Origin: Lachnospiraceae bacterium
GTDB taxonomy: Bacteria; Bacillota; Clostridia; Lachnospirales; Lachnospiraceae
NCBI GenBank assembly: GCA_028721415.1
Contig: JAQYIU010000114.1
Span: 1-60,366, forward strand
Length of the DNA stretch: 60,366 nucleotides
Direction: 5' to 3'
The notes below the pieces were generated by a model. That model searched no databases and was not told the DNA's origin. It saw only the letters and a list, made by a program, of their open reading frames with translations. The position numbers and the translations under genes were made by a program. This document shows, in pieces, positions 17,037 to 24,029 of this stretch. Position 1 is the first letter of the stretch, and every line of letters begins with the position of its first letter.

Positions 17037-17714
17037 AAATTCTTCCAGGGATAATCCTTCCGGTGGATTTTTCCCTGTTTCAAGCAGACGAAGAATTCTG
17101 GAAGAAAGAGATGATACGGATACTGCCTGGGATTCCATAAGCGCACAGGCCAGATACGTGATTTCCTGCACTAACATTTGGCGGCCTTTCAAATGGGGAA
17201 ACAAATCATAAGAAAAACGCAGGGAATAGGAAGGATTCGGATTGCGCAAAAAATAGTAACAATAGGTAAAGTCAACCAGAGTGAGTTGCAGATTATTCTG
17301 TTGCCGGGATATAATTAAGTTAGATGGATTTAAATCTGTGTACAAAATTCCATGATCGAGCAGATAGGAGAGAACGTCAGTTATCTTACAAAGAATCTCT
17401 CCCAATTCCTGCAGCTCATACTGTTTGAATTCCTGCTCCGGATGAACAGAACAATCTTCCATACAAAGAGTTAAGAAGTCTCCGGAAAGACCTGGGAACC
17501 TGAACTGTTCTTCCAGTCCATAATAGACAGGAATCGAGGGATGTTTCAATGTTTTCAATGTATGATATTCATCACAAAAAGCCTGTTTTGCAGATAAATC
17601 TTTTGGTATAATACCCTTAAGGATATAGCGGTGACGATCGTCACAGGCTTTGTAAAGAACAATGTCTCTTTTCTTTTGATAGAACTGCATCGATGAAAAT
17701 GTATGTGGAAACAT
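17007..17714 (-). CDS. Small protein-kinase-fold protein on the opposite strand
   Basis: A 235-residue divergent Hanks-type kinase without a transmembrane segment. The small lobe is short: RYILKGI carries a candidate beta-3 Lys and DEYHTL a candidate alpha-C Glu. The catalytic loop reads YTDLNPSNLII (His-Arg of HRD replaced by Tyr-Thr, catalytic Asp and Asn kept), and DFG becomes DFT (LVDFTY), so the metal-binding Asp remains. No clear activation-loop APE is seen. Activity is plausible but reduced or specialised. AGGAGG precedes the ATG. Its 3' end overlaps the PBP gene by 30 nt in antisense, and its promoter is interleaved with that of the PP2C gene. Confidence 0.8.
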   Translation of the reverse strand: MFPHTFSSMQFYQKKRDIVLYKACDDRHRYILKGIIPKDLSAKQAFCDEYHTLKTLKHPSIPVYYGLEEQFRFPGLSGDFLTLCMEDCSVHPEQEFKQYELQELGEILCKITDVLSYLLDHGILYTDLNPSNLIISRQQNNLQLTLVDFTYCYYFLRNPNPSYSLRFSYDLFPHLKGRQMLVQEITYLACALMESQAVSVSSLSSRILRLLETGKNPPEGLSLEEFSIMIKESFI

Positions 17715-17733
17715 CAGAAACCTCCTGTCAGAC

Positions 17734-17762
17734 TTTACGGAATCTTCGATTCAGTGTATCAT
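17734..17762 (+). promoter_or_regulatory. Promoter of the PP2C-kinase-vWA transcript
   Basis: TTTACG, a 17-nt spacer, then TATCAT. The -10 element shares bases 17757-17758 with the -10 of the minus-strand promoter. Confidence 0.45.
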
Positions 17763-17781
17763 AAAGAAAAGAATTAATCAA
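17753..17781 (-). promoter_or_regulatory. Divergent promoter of the opposite-strand kinase
   Basis: On the minus strand, TTGATT (complement of 17776-17781), a 17-nt spacer, then TACACT (complement of 17753-17758). It overlaps the plus-strand promoter, so the two should compete for polymerase. Confidence 0.45.
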
Positions 17782-17822
17782 CTTGGGAAGAGAAGTATAT
17801 GTTTCAAAAAGGAGGGCAAATT

Positions 17823-18758
17823 GTGGCTTTCTATTATTCCAGTGAAATAAATAAACGATCAGTCAATGAGGACAGTTACTGTAATATGGAGATTCGAATG
17901 AACCACGAAGCAGCTGTCAGTGCCATGGTGGTGGCAGATGGGATGGGAGGTTTGTCTGCCGGAAAAAAATATTCAGAAAGAGCGGTTCATCTGTGGTATG
18001 AAGAACTGATGAAAACAGTTATGGGAGATGGATTTCGAGATGGTACTCTCTCTCAGCAGATTGATACATTGCTGGATTTTTCCAGGCAGATTTTTCAAAA
18101 AATAAACCGGGAGTTATATCAGAAAGGAATGGATGCCGGTGTGAAAGGCGGTACGACTCTTTCTGCGGCCATTCATTTCTGGGATACCTGGATGATTGCC
18201 AACTGTGGGGACAGTCCGATTTATATTATGAAAAACGGCACACTTTCTCTCGCCAGTGAAATTCAGAATGTGGCCAGCCAGATGGTGAAGAAAGGCGTAG
18301 CAAAAGAGGGGAGTGCTCTCTTTTATCAGAACAAAAATCGTCTTACGGAATATCTGGGCAAAAGAGAGGAAGTCCATCCGTGCTGTGTGAGAATCAGTGA
18401 TAACGATCTCGATAGCCTTCTGATCGGTTCCGATGGTGCTTTTGGAGATTTGTCGGATAAACAGATCGAGCAGATTTTTAATCAGCCAAAAGAGCCCCAG
18501 AATCTCTTGCAGGATTTATTTGAACAGGCAAGAAATGGCGGTGAGGAAGATAATCAGACCGCAGTTCTTTATATAGAAGACAAAAAAATGGAAGAAGATA
18601 CCTTTCATATGAATTTTTATGGAGATTTAAAATTAGAGGACTCTTTCCAGAATTCAATGATTCCTTTCTGTTCTTATACAGAAGTAGAATCCGATAAGAA
18701 AAATTCCCGATTGAAAGAAAAACTGATACACCACTGGATGGGAGGAAAAGACGAATGA
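17823..18758 (+). CDS. PP2C-family Ser/Thr protein phosphatase
   Basis: A 311-residue metal-dependent phosphatase. I choose GTG 17823 because GGAGGG lies 6-7 nt upstream; ATG 17799 in the same frame is possible. PPM motifs appear in order: RSVNEDSY (about 11-18), VVADGMGGLSAGK (metal Asp and Gly), GTTLSAA, MIANCGDSPIYI, GSDGAFGDLSD and DNQTAVL (last metal Asp). It has no membrane segment. It would reverse the phosphorylation set by the locus kinases and so feed the FHA protein, the same role PstP plays beside RodA-PbpA in actinobacteria. It overlaps the next gene as ATGA. Confidence 0.95.
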   Translation: MAFYYSSEINKRSVNEDSYCNMEIRMNHEAAVSAMVVADGMGGLSAGKKYSERAVHLWYEELMKTVMGDGFRDGTLSQQIDTLLDFSRQIFQKINRELYQKGMDAGVKGGTTLSAAIHFWDTWMIANCGDSPIYIMKNGTLSLASEIQNVASQMVKKGVAKEGSALFYQNKNRLTEYLGKREEVHPCCVRISDNDLDSLLIGSDGAFGDLSDKQIEQIFNQPKEPQNLLQDLFEQARNGGEEDNQTAVLYIEDKKMEEDTFHMNFYGDLKLEDSFQNSMIPFCSYTEVESDKKNSRLKEKLIHHWMGGKDE

Positions 18759-19981
18759 ATTGCTACTTCGCAGAGGGAGAAACCTTTACCTGGATTCGGG
18801 ACAGAGATCGCAGAGAAAAAAATCTGATTATTTCTCTGCGCATGTTAAAGGAGAAACACCGCAGTGGAAATAAACAGGCGATGATTGCAGAAGATATCCG
18901 TACAGGGAAGAAGTATTTTGTAAAGGTTCTCTTCTGCAATGACCTTGAGCAGATTTATGTGGAAAAAGAAAGTAAGGTACAGTTGTATTCCCCGTATATT
19001 ATTCGAATTTACGGAGGAATGCTGGATGAGAAAAAACGAAGATTTATTACTCTGGTGGAATATATTGAGGAAAATGATCTGTCAGATCTGATTCGTAATC
19101 ATGGTCTTGATGGAAATACCTGGAATGAAAAAATGAAGATATGCCATAAAATTGCTCTTAAGTTTTTATATGGAATCGATCATTATATGTCCATGTACTG
19201 GCAGGATCCCATTGTTCACCGGGATTTAAAACCGGAGAATATTCTGGCATCTCCGGATGGAGAAACGGTAAAGATCATTGATTTTGATTGGGTTCATCTC
19301 CATGATTCCAACGTGACAGTGATGCTTCGAAGAGAACAGAAAGGTACGCCGGGATATGCGGATCCAAGATATTGGAACAGCTACATTTGCCGCAAAGAAA
19401 TGGATATATATTCTGCCGGTCTGGTGCTGTATTTCCTTTATACCGGAAGACATCATTTCCATGGAAATGATGAATTACAAAGATATATGGTGGGAGACGG
19501 CTATGCCTATGAATTGAAAGATATGCCGGGTGTTGATGAGCCTCTGAAAAAAATAATTGCCAAAATGATTGCCAGAGAAGAAGAACGGTACAATGATATC
19601 CGGGAAGTGATTGCGGATATGGAAACATATTTAAAAGAAGGAATGAAGATGCCCAAACTTCCAGAACTTCTCCGGGAAGAAGAACAAAGAGATACGATAC
19701 GTTTTTCTTATAAAATTGGTGATGTAAAATACAGTCCTTATGTAAAAAATTACCGTTTTATACCGATTGAATTTGGGAAAAGGCAGGAAAGAAGCCAGAA
19801 TGGAAGAATGAGTGGACATATTTTATCTTTTTATCGAATTGGTGATGAGATGAAAAAAGTGATTCTTCAGGAAGATTGCCATGTGATAAGGGAAAAAGAG
19901 AGTGGAAGAGTCTGTGAAGGAGATTGTTATTCCTATGCCGGTACTCAAATCGAAGTCTTACAGATTAAAAAAGTTCGATGA
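18755..19981 (+). CDS. Hanks-type Ser/Thr protein kinase with unusual C-terminal domain
   Basis: A 408-residue soluble kinase. The catalytic domain covers about residues 30-290: KKYFVKVL (beta-3 Lys), IVHRDLKPENIL (canonical HRD loop), IIDFDW (DFD in place of DFG, metal Asp kept), KGTPGYADP (activation segment) and DIYSAGLVLYFLYTG. There is no glycine-rich loop of standard form and no PASTA or membrane segment, unlike PrkC/PknB. The last 90 residues (from about VKNYRFIPIEF) look like a small beta domain that I do not recognise. It is coupled to the PP2C gene by ATGA, a usual kinase/phosphatase pairing. Confidence 0.93.
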   Translation: MNCYFAEGETFTWIRDRDRREKNLIISLRMLKEKHRSGNKQAMIAEDIRTGKKYFVKVLFCNDLEQIYVEKESKVQLYSPYIIRIYGGMLDEKKRRFITLVEYIEENDLSDLIRNHGLDGNTWNEKMKICHKIALKFLYGIDHYMSMYWQDPIVHRDLKPENILASPDGETVKIIDFDWVHLHDSNVTVMLRREQKGTPGYADPRYWNSYICRKEMDIYSAGLVLYFLYTGRHHFHGNDELQRYMVGDGYAYELKDMPGVDEPLKKIIAKMIAREEERYNDIREVIADMETYLKEGMKMPKLPELLREEEQRDTIRFSYKIGDVKYSPYVKNYRFIPIEFGKRQERSQNGRMSGHILSFYRIGDEMKKVILQEDCHVIREKESGRVCEGDCYSYAGTQIEVLQIKKVR

Positions 19982-20009
19982 AACAACAGTGAACAGTCAG
20001 GAGGAAAAC

Positions 20010-20690
20010 ATGAACGAGAGATGGAATCCTGAGATTCCCTTGAATCTGCAGGAAAAATTTATAAAAGAGAAAGAACAGGCATTTACGTTATATCTTGATT
20101 TTGTAGTAGATGGCACCGCATCAATGTATTCTGTATTTCCTGCAGTTTATTATGCGGCGGCACATTTCCTGGAATGTCTGCAGAAATATGAAGTTTATCC
20201 CCAGGTTGGGCTTACGGTATTGAGAAATGAGCAAAATGGTGAGGAGACAGAGAGAGTCCTTTTTGAGGGAAAGAATTATTTTACCGGAGAGATTTCTGTT
20301 TTTCTGAAAAAATTAAAAGGAATTCAGCTTTATGGCGGTGGCAGTGATGGAAAAGAATCTGTGCATACGGCCATTTCCAAATCTCTGGAAAAGTTTCCGG
20401 TTGTCGGCCGTAACCGGGCGGTTTTTGTTTTTACAGATGCCTACGGAAGTAATGATTATGAAGAGTATCTTACACATCCTCTGGGACAGGTGATTTTTTT
20501 CTGCACAGACGAATTAAGTGAAGAAGATTTTCGGTTCTGTTTCATCCGACCGGATGGAGATCTGGATGAAGAAGCCTCTCCTATGTTTTTGGATTTTGAA
20601 AAGATTTTGAAGCCAATGAGTACAGAGTTTTTGGATAATATTGTAAAACCACTGAAAGATTTGATGAAAGGAGTTTCCATTGGTGCTTGA
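20010..20690 (+). CDS. von Willebrand factor A (vWA) domain protein
   Basis: A 226-residue protein that is essentially one vWA domain. ATG 20010 is preferred because AGGAGG lies 7 nt upstream; the frame is open from 19902 but that part overlaps the kinase gene. The MIDAS-like strand reads LYLDFVVDGTASMYSVF, giving D-x-T-x-S rather than D-x-S-x-S. GGGSDGKESVHTAI supplies the middle loop and FVFTDAYGSND the final acidic loop. Metal-dependent protein binding is likely. vWA proteins often act with ATPases or in stress/tellurite-type and conflict loci. Its end overlaps the next gene by 11 nt. Confidence 0.83.
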   Translation: MNERWNPEIPLNLQEKFIKEKEQAFTLYLDFVVDGTASMYSVFPAVYYAAAHFLECLQKYEVYPQVGLTVLRNEQNGEETERVLFEGKNYFTGEISVFLKKLKGIQLYGGGSDGKESVHTAISKSLEKFPVVGRNRAVFVFTDAYGSNDYEEYLTHPLGQVIFFCTDELSEEDFRFCFIRPDGDLDEEASPMFLDFEKILKPMSTEFLDNIVKPLKDLMKGVSIGA

Positions 20691-21972
20691 GCATAAAAAT
20701 GAACGAGAAAGAATGGGGACGGTGGACATGGTTTCCGGTACAAAAAAAGATTTGTTTCAAAAGGAACATCCGGTTGTAAGAGAGCTCAGAAAAATTCCCG
20801 GAATATTAATGGAAGAAGATATTTGCAGAATGCCTTCTTCCTGTATTTCTTTAAAGGATCTTTTTGCCAGAAAACAGATGGATACCTGCCATGTGGACTG
20901 TCTGATTTTATATAAAATAGCTCGTAATCTGCTAAAGATAATCACCGGATTATCACGAAGTCAGATTTTTCCGGGGATTATCAGTCTGGAAGATATTTAT
21001 GTGGATATGAAACAGAACAATTATCCGGTGTATCTTCTCCATCCGGACAAATTTCAGATCCTGAATTTTGAGCAGGATTATGAATGGTATCCCGAAGATG
21101 AGAGAATCTTTGGAGATATTCCATTATTTGACAGGAATACACAGCTTAAGGCAGATAATCGCCTGATTTATAAAATTTTGATTGCCAGTGTAAAAGGGAA
21201 CGTAAAAATTCCTCCTAAAATGACGGAAGCCGATTATTCGGATCTTTTTTATAAAGCTCTTCCGGATGAATGGAAGCAGATTTTTGAAAAAGAAGAGCCA
21301 GCCGGATATGGGAAAATGCAGGAATTGTTGGATCAATGCATCGAGATGGAAGAGGCCTTTGCCAGAAAGGCAAAGCAGAGTCTGGATGAAAAAGCGAGAA
21401 AAGAAGCAGGAGAACAGTTACAGGAGACAACGGTTGTTTCTTATGGGAAACATGATAAAAAAAGAGTATATTGTATGATAGTTCTGCTTCGCACAGAACA
21501 AAAAGAAGCAAGAAAGATGAGTCAGATGTTATATCAGACGCAAGATGAACTGGAGACAGAATGTCGATTATCCGGAAGAGATTGTTATCAGGCCTTTGTT
21601 TTTGGAGACGGGGTGGTGACAGCGAAAGATTTTGTACTGTGTTCTCCAGGTTTTCGCGGTCAATGTCAGCAGCAGATTAAAGAATATTCCGCAGGAGAAG
21701 CATTAATCATTGCAGCTGATATGATGGAAGAATCGATGAGATATCAGCCGGAAAGTGAATTCAGAATGTATATCCTAGTGGATGGAAGTTTGAAAAATGA
21801 CCGGTTATTTCAATCTTCTCTTCTCAGATTGAAAGCGAGAAAAGAAGAAGGAATGAAATTATATCTGGTTTGTGCCAGAGGAGATTCCTGTGAAGCTTCT
21901 CATCATTTATATAAATTGACTGGAAAAGAGGAAAAAACATATGTTGATCAAAGCAATCCATCGTTTTCATAA
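20680..21972 (+). CDS. Unknown protein, degenerate kinase-like N-terminal half plus alpha/beta C-terminal domain
   Basis: A 430-residue protein starting at TTG 20680 (or GTG 20683), with AAAGGAG upstream inside the vWA gene, so it is translationally coupled. Around residues 70-130, YKIARNLLKIITGL followed by IISLEDIYVD and VYLLHPDKFQIL resembles a kinase C-lobe catalytic region, where HRD/N and DFG are lost; I read this as a possible pseudokinase. A charged helical linker follows (about 215-245). The C-terminal 170 residues have vWA- or Rossmann-like alternation (RVYCMIVLLRTEQ, then EFRMYILVDGSLKNDRLF and LYLVCARGD). No enzyme motif is evident. Confidence 0.6.
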   Translation: MVLEHKNERERMGTVDMVSGTKKDLFQKEHPVVRELRKIPGILMEEDICRMPSSCISLKDLFARKQMDTCHVDCLILYKIARNLLKIITGLSRSQIFPGIISLEDIYVDMKQNNYPVYLLHPDKFQILNFEQDYEWYPEDERIFGDIPLFDRNTQLKADNRLIYKILIASVKGNVKIPPKMTEADYSDLFYKALPDEWKQIFEKEEPAGYGKMQELLDQCIEMEEAFARKAKQSLDEKARKEAGEQLQETTVVSYGKHDKKRVYCMIVLLRTEQKEARKMSQMLYQTQDELETECRLSGRDCYQAFVFGDGVVTAKDFVLCSPGFRGQCQQQIKEYSAGEALIIAADMMEESMRYQPESEFRMYILVDGSLKNDRLFQSSLLRLKARKEEGMKLYLVCARGDSCEASHHLYKLTGKEEKTYVDQSNPSFS

Positions 21973-22399
21973 AAAAACGGAAGAACAGTATCGCCAGGAA
22001 GAAGAAAAAAATATGGAACCCTGGAAAAAGAAAGTGATGGAGCTTCACGAGAAATCAGATTTTGTGTTTTACTATGATGATTATGAAGTGGAAACGGATA
22101 AAATCTCTGTTTTTTCGATTCGGGGAGAAGTGGTAAAGGGAACCCGCAAAAAAGGAGATCTGGTATATTTATATGATGGACAGGCACAGCTTCTGGGACA
22201 GGGAGAAATCCTCACTGATCCGGAGGAAAAAGAAATAAAACATCTCGGCATCATCAAGACCAAAAAAAATGAATTACTCCTGAAAATAACAGGAGTATAT
22301 GGGGTTAATGAGAGCCTTTTAAAGGGAAAAAATCTTTCTGTAACCCTTCAGAAGCTGCTCCTTTCTTTATCAATTCTCTCTGATCGGAAAATGCTCTGA
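21941..22399 (+). CDS. Small protein with EF-Tu domain-II-like beta barrel
   Basis: A 152-residue protein whose start lies 32 nt inside the previous gene, with GAGGAAAAA upstream. After a charged N-terminal helix (KKTEEQYRQEEEKNMEPW), residues about 45-135 match the pattern of translation-factor domain II: ISVFSIRGEVVKGTRKKGD parallels the VFxIxGRGTVVTGxxxxGxIKxGD motif of EF-Tu/SelB, and LLLKITGVYGVNESLLKGK parallels its closing strand. No GTPase domain is attached. In translational GTPases this barrel contacts the ribosome and the switch regions; here it might bind the locus GTPase. It is the last gene of the locus. Confidence 0.6.
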   Translation: MLIKAIHRFHKKTEEQYRQEEEKNMEPWKKKVMELHEKSDFVFYYDDYEVETDKISVFSIRGEVVKGTRKKGDLVYLYDGQAQLLGQGEILTDPEEKEIKHLGIIKTKKNELLLKITGVYGVNESLLKGKNLSVTLQKLLLSLSILSDRKML

Positions 22400-22424
22400 T
22401 TATCTTTTGCTAAGGGAAGAGAGA

Positions 22425-23006
22425 TTATTTTTTCAGAAAAGAAGAAAGAAGTTCTGTGATATCTTTGTTTTCGCCATTTCCTTTGGAAGCAAAATCCAGA
22501 AGCATTTTTAATTTTTCATTATTGGGAGCAATATCTTCGTTGTTATTCATCATGGAACTTAAGAGGAAAAACAACGAAGGATCCGAGAATATGTCAGAAG
22601 AGGAAGATTCTCTGGCACCTCTCGCATCGGCAGAGTGTTCCTGGCTTTTCACAAGTTCCGGGTGACTTGCAATAATTTGCTGATAGGTCTGATACATTTT
22701 CGAAAAATGAATCATATTGAGGAGTGAGTCAATCTGTTTTGCTTTCTCTTCAGAAACGGAATGACGGAGAGAGCGCAAGACAGATTCGATGTCACCGGCC
22801 TGTTCCTCAAATCCACAGGCTTTTAAGTATGGCTCATCATCAAAGCAGGACAGAATTTTCTGTATTTCCATAAATTTGATGCGAAGAGCCAACACGCGGC
22901 CGAGAGGTGGAGGACAATAAGGAATGATTCCGTCAAGAATGGTGATATTGTCATCATAAAGCAGACGGGAAAGGGGAGAATTGGATTCTGAAAAAGTAGT
23001 AGTCAT
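22425..23006 (-). CDS. Conserved-looking protein of unknown function, probable sporulation gene
   Basis: A 193-residue soluble, mostly helical protein that I do not recognise. ATG at 23006 (minus strand) is chosen because AGGAGG lies 5 nt upstream; the frame is open back to 23054. Notable parts are LDGIIPYCPPPLGRVLALRIKFMEIQKIL near the N terminus, a helical middle, a polar low-complexity stretch (HSADARGARESSSSD) and a C-terminal MMNNNEDIAPNNEKLKMLL region. A CATACTTTA sigma-K-like -10 lies upstream, which links it to mother-cell gene expression. It converges on the end of the GTPase/kinase locus with 25 nt between them. Confidence 0.7.
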   Translation of the reverse strand: MTTTFSESNSPLSRLLYDDNITILDGIIPYCPPPLGRVLALRIKFMEIQKILSCFDDEPYLKACGFEEQAGDIESVLRSLRHSVSEEKAKQIDSLLNMIHFSKMYQTYQQIIASHPELVKSQEHSADARGARESSSSDIFSDPSLFFLLSSMMNNNEDIAPNNEKLKMLLDFASKGNGENKDITELLSSFLKK

Positions 23007-23033
23007 AGCAGCCTCCTGATTATAATTATTGAA

Positions 23034-23060
23034 ACGAAAGAAGAGAAAATTCATATATTA
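23034..23060 (+). promoter_or_regulatory. Sigma-K-like promoter (plus strand)
   Basis: AC at 23034-23035, 16 nt, then CATATATTA at 23052-23060, which fits the AC-N16/17-CATAnnnTA sigma-K consensus. It serves the small gene at 23121. Confidence 0.55.
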
Positions 23061-23084
23061 AAGTATGCAGGCGTAATGCCCTGT
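23059..23084 (-). promoter_or_regulatory. Sigma-K-like promoter (minus strand) of the 22425-23006 gene
   Basis: On the minus strand, AC (23083-23084), 15 nt, then CATACTTTA (complement of 23059-23067), a match to CATAnnnTA. It lies back to back with the plus-strand promoter. Confidence 0.5.
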
Positions 23085-23120
23085 ATTTCTACACCATCAT
23101 ATGAAAAGGAAGGTGGATTT

Positions 23121-23339
23121 ATGAATGAAAATCTGATTTTTGAGGGAAATACGATCTATGAACTGGATCCGATCTGTATGGATCAGAAAGAACATCGGGT
23201 GGAACGGACGGAAAAAGAATCTGATTTTTATGAACAAAAAGAAGAACAATACTCTTCGGTAAGTGTATCTTCTGATAGAAACCGGATTATTTTCGCAGCA
23301 GTCTTCTTGTTTCTTTGCAAAGGATGTCTGCATTTATGA
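23121..23339 (+). CDS. Small protein with C-terminal hydrophobic segment, probable sporulation gene
   Basis: A 72-residue protein. ATG 23121 has AAGGAAGGTGG upstream. The N-terminal 50 residues are polar and acidic (LIFEGNTIYELDPICMDQK, then a run rich in E, K and S). The last 20 residues (IIFAAVFLFLCKGCLHL) form a hydrophobic tail with two cysteines, suggesting a tail-anchored or coat-associated protein. I do not recognise the family. The sigma-K-like promoter at 23034-23060 suggests mother-cell expression. Confidence 0.6.
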   Translation: MNENLIFEGNTIYELDPICMDQKEHRVERTEKESDFYEQKEEQYSSVSVSSDRNRIIFAAVFLFLCKGCLHL

Positions 23340-23397
23340 GGGAGAAAATTTCACGGAGCATTTTGAATGATAAGTAAGATTTCTTTCCCATAGAGAA

Positions 23398-23435
23398 AAG
23401 GCGGCAGAGCCGTGTGCCCTGTCGCCTCTTCCTTA
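23398..23435. terminator. Bidirectional terminator between two small sporulation-type genes
   Basis: AGGCGGCAG pairs with CTGTCGCCT (one G-T wobble) around an 11-nt loop. TCTTCCTT follows on the plus strand; on the minus strand CCTTTTCTC follows, so it can end both converging genes. Confidence 0.6.
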
Positions 23436-23492
23436 TATAAAGAAATCTGTTCTAAAGAAAGGATTAAGAACTCTCCGGATGATAATGAAAAA

Positions 23493-23720
23493 TCAGCAGC
23501 AACCGCAGCCAAATCCATTGCCATTGCAGCAGGAAAGGATAAGAATCAGCCAGATAATGCTTTCGCATCCACATCCATCATTGCGGCCTCCGCGTCCGAA
23601 TCCGTTTCCATTGCAGCAGAATAAAAGAATTAAAATCAACCAGAAGCAGTTGGAGAAATTACCGCAATCACATACGTCATTACAGGAATTCTGGCAGTTT
23701 GTAGCAGCTAAATCACTCAT
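23493..23720 (-). CDS. Cysteine- and glycine-rich repeat protein (chorion-class high-cysteine HCB protein 13-like)
   Basis: A 75-residue protein beginning MSDLAATNCQNSC; ATG at 23720 has GGAGGT 8 nt upstream. It has two similar units, FWLILILLFCCNGNGFGRGG and IIWLILILSCCNGNGFGCG: a hydrophobic strand followed by a Cys-Cys/Gly-rich turn. The opening and composition match what I recall as chorion-class high-cysteine HCB protein 13 in Clostridia, a name based on composition. A spore-surface or membrane-associated role fits the sigma-K-like promoter upstream. Plus-strand open frames here are Gln/Pro- or Ala/Ser-rich shadows of the repeats. Confidence 0.75.
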   Translation of the reverse strand: MSDLAATNCQNSCNDVCDCGNFSNCFWLILILLFCCNGNGFGRGGRNDGCGCESIIWLILILSCCNGNGFGCGCC

Positions 23721-24029
23721 TTGATTTACCTCCATGATTTATTTACAGTTTATAGTATGCCGCCTCCTGTAAAAGTTTCCAAAATGAAAAGAAAGAAAAA
23801 ATAGAAGGATGAAAGAGGCAAAAATTCATATATAAAGGATATTAAAAAGTTTAATTCGATTTTTTTGCAAAAAAATGAAGAAATGACTTGTTTTTTATTC
23901 AACAATAGAATACAATAGGGTTTGTTGTAAAAAATGAAATATTATTGAGTATAAATTGCATTATAATCCAATGATATATGATGCATCGTATTATTATCTT
24001 GGAAAAGAAATCACACAGGAGGAATTAGG
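23721..24029. other. Intergenic region upstream of the aminotransferase gene
   Basis: The left part holds the minus-strand sigma-K-like promoter. The remainder is very A/T-rich. A CATATATAA at 23827-23835 resembles the element at 23052, and TATAAT-like boxes lie near 23963 without a convincing -35. I see no open gene or stable hairpin here. Confidence 0.5.
23751..23776 (-). promoter_or_regulatory. Sigma-K-like promoter of the Cys-rich gene
   Basis: On the minus strand, AC (23775-23776), 15 nt, then CATACTATA (complement of 23751-23759), matching CATAnnnTA. Spacing equals that of the 22425-23006 gene's promoter. Confidence 0.5.

Noticed and set aside
7808-22399. Type VII secretion locus
   Set aside because: FHA and kinase genes suggested it, but there is no FtsK/EssC-type ATPase or WXG100 protein in the locus.
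7808-22399. Prophage or integrative element
   Set aside because: No integrase, terminase, portal, relaxase or att-like repeats bound the region; composition is like the flanks.
23412-23724. Two plus-strand open frames rich in Ala/Ser or Pro/Gln
   Set aside because: They are antisense shadows of the minus-strand Cys-rich repeat gene, whose start has a good RBS and family-like opening.
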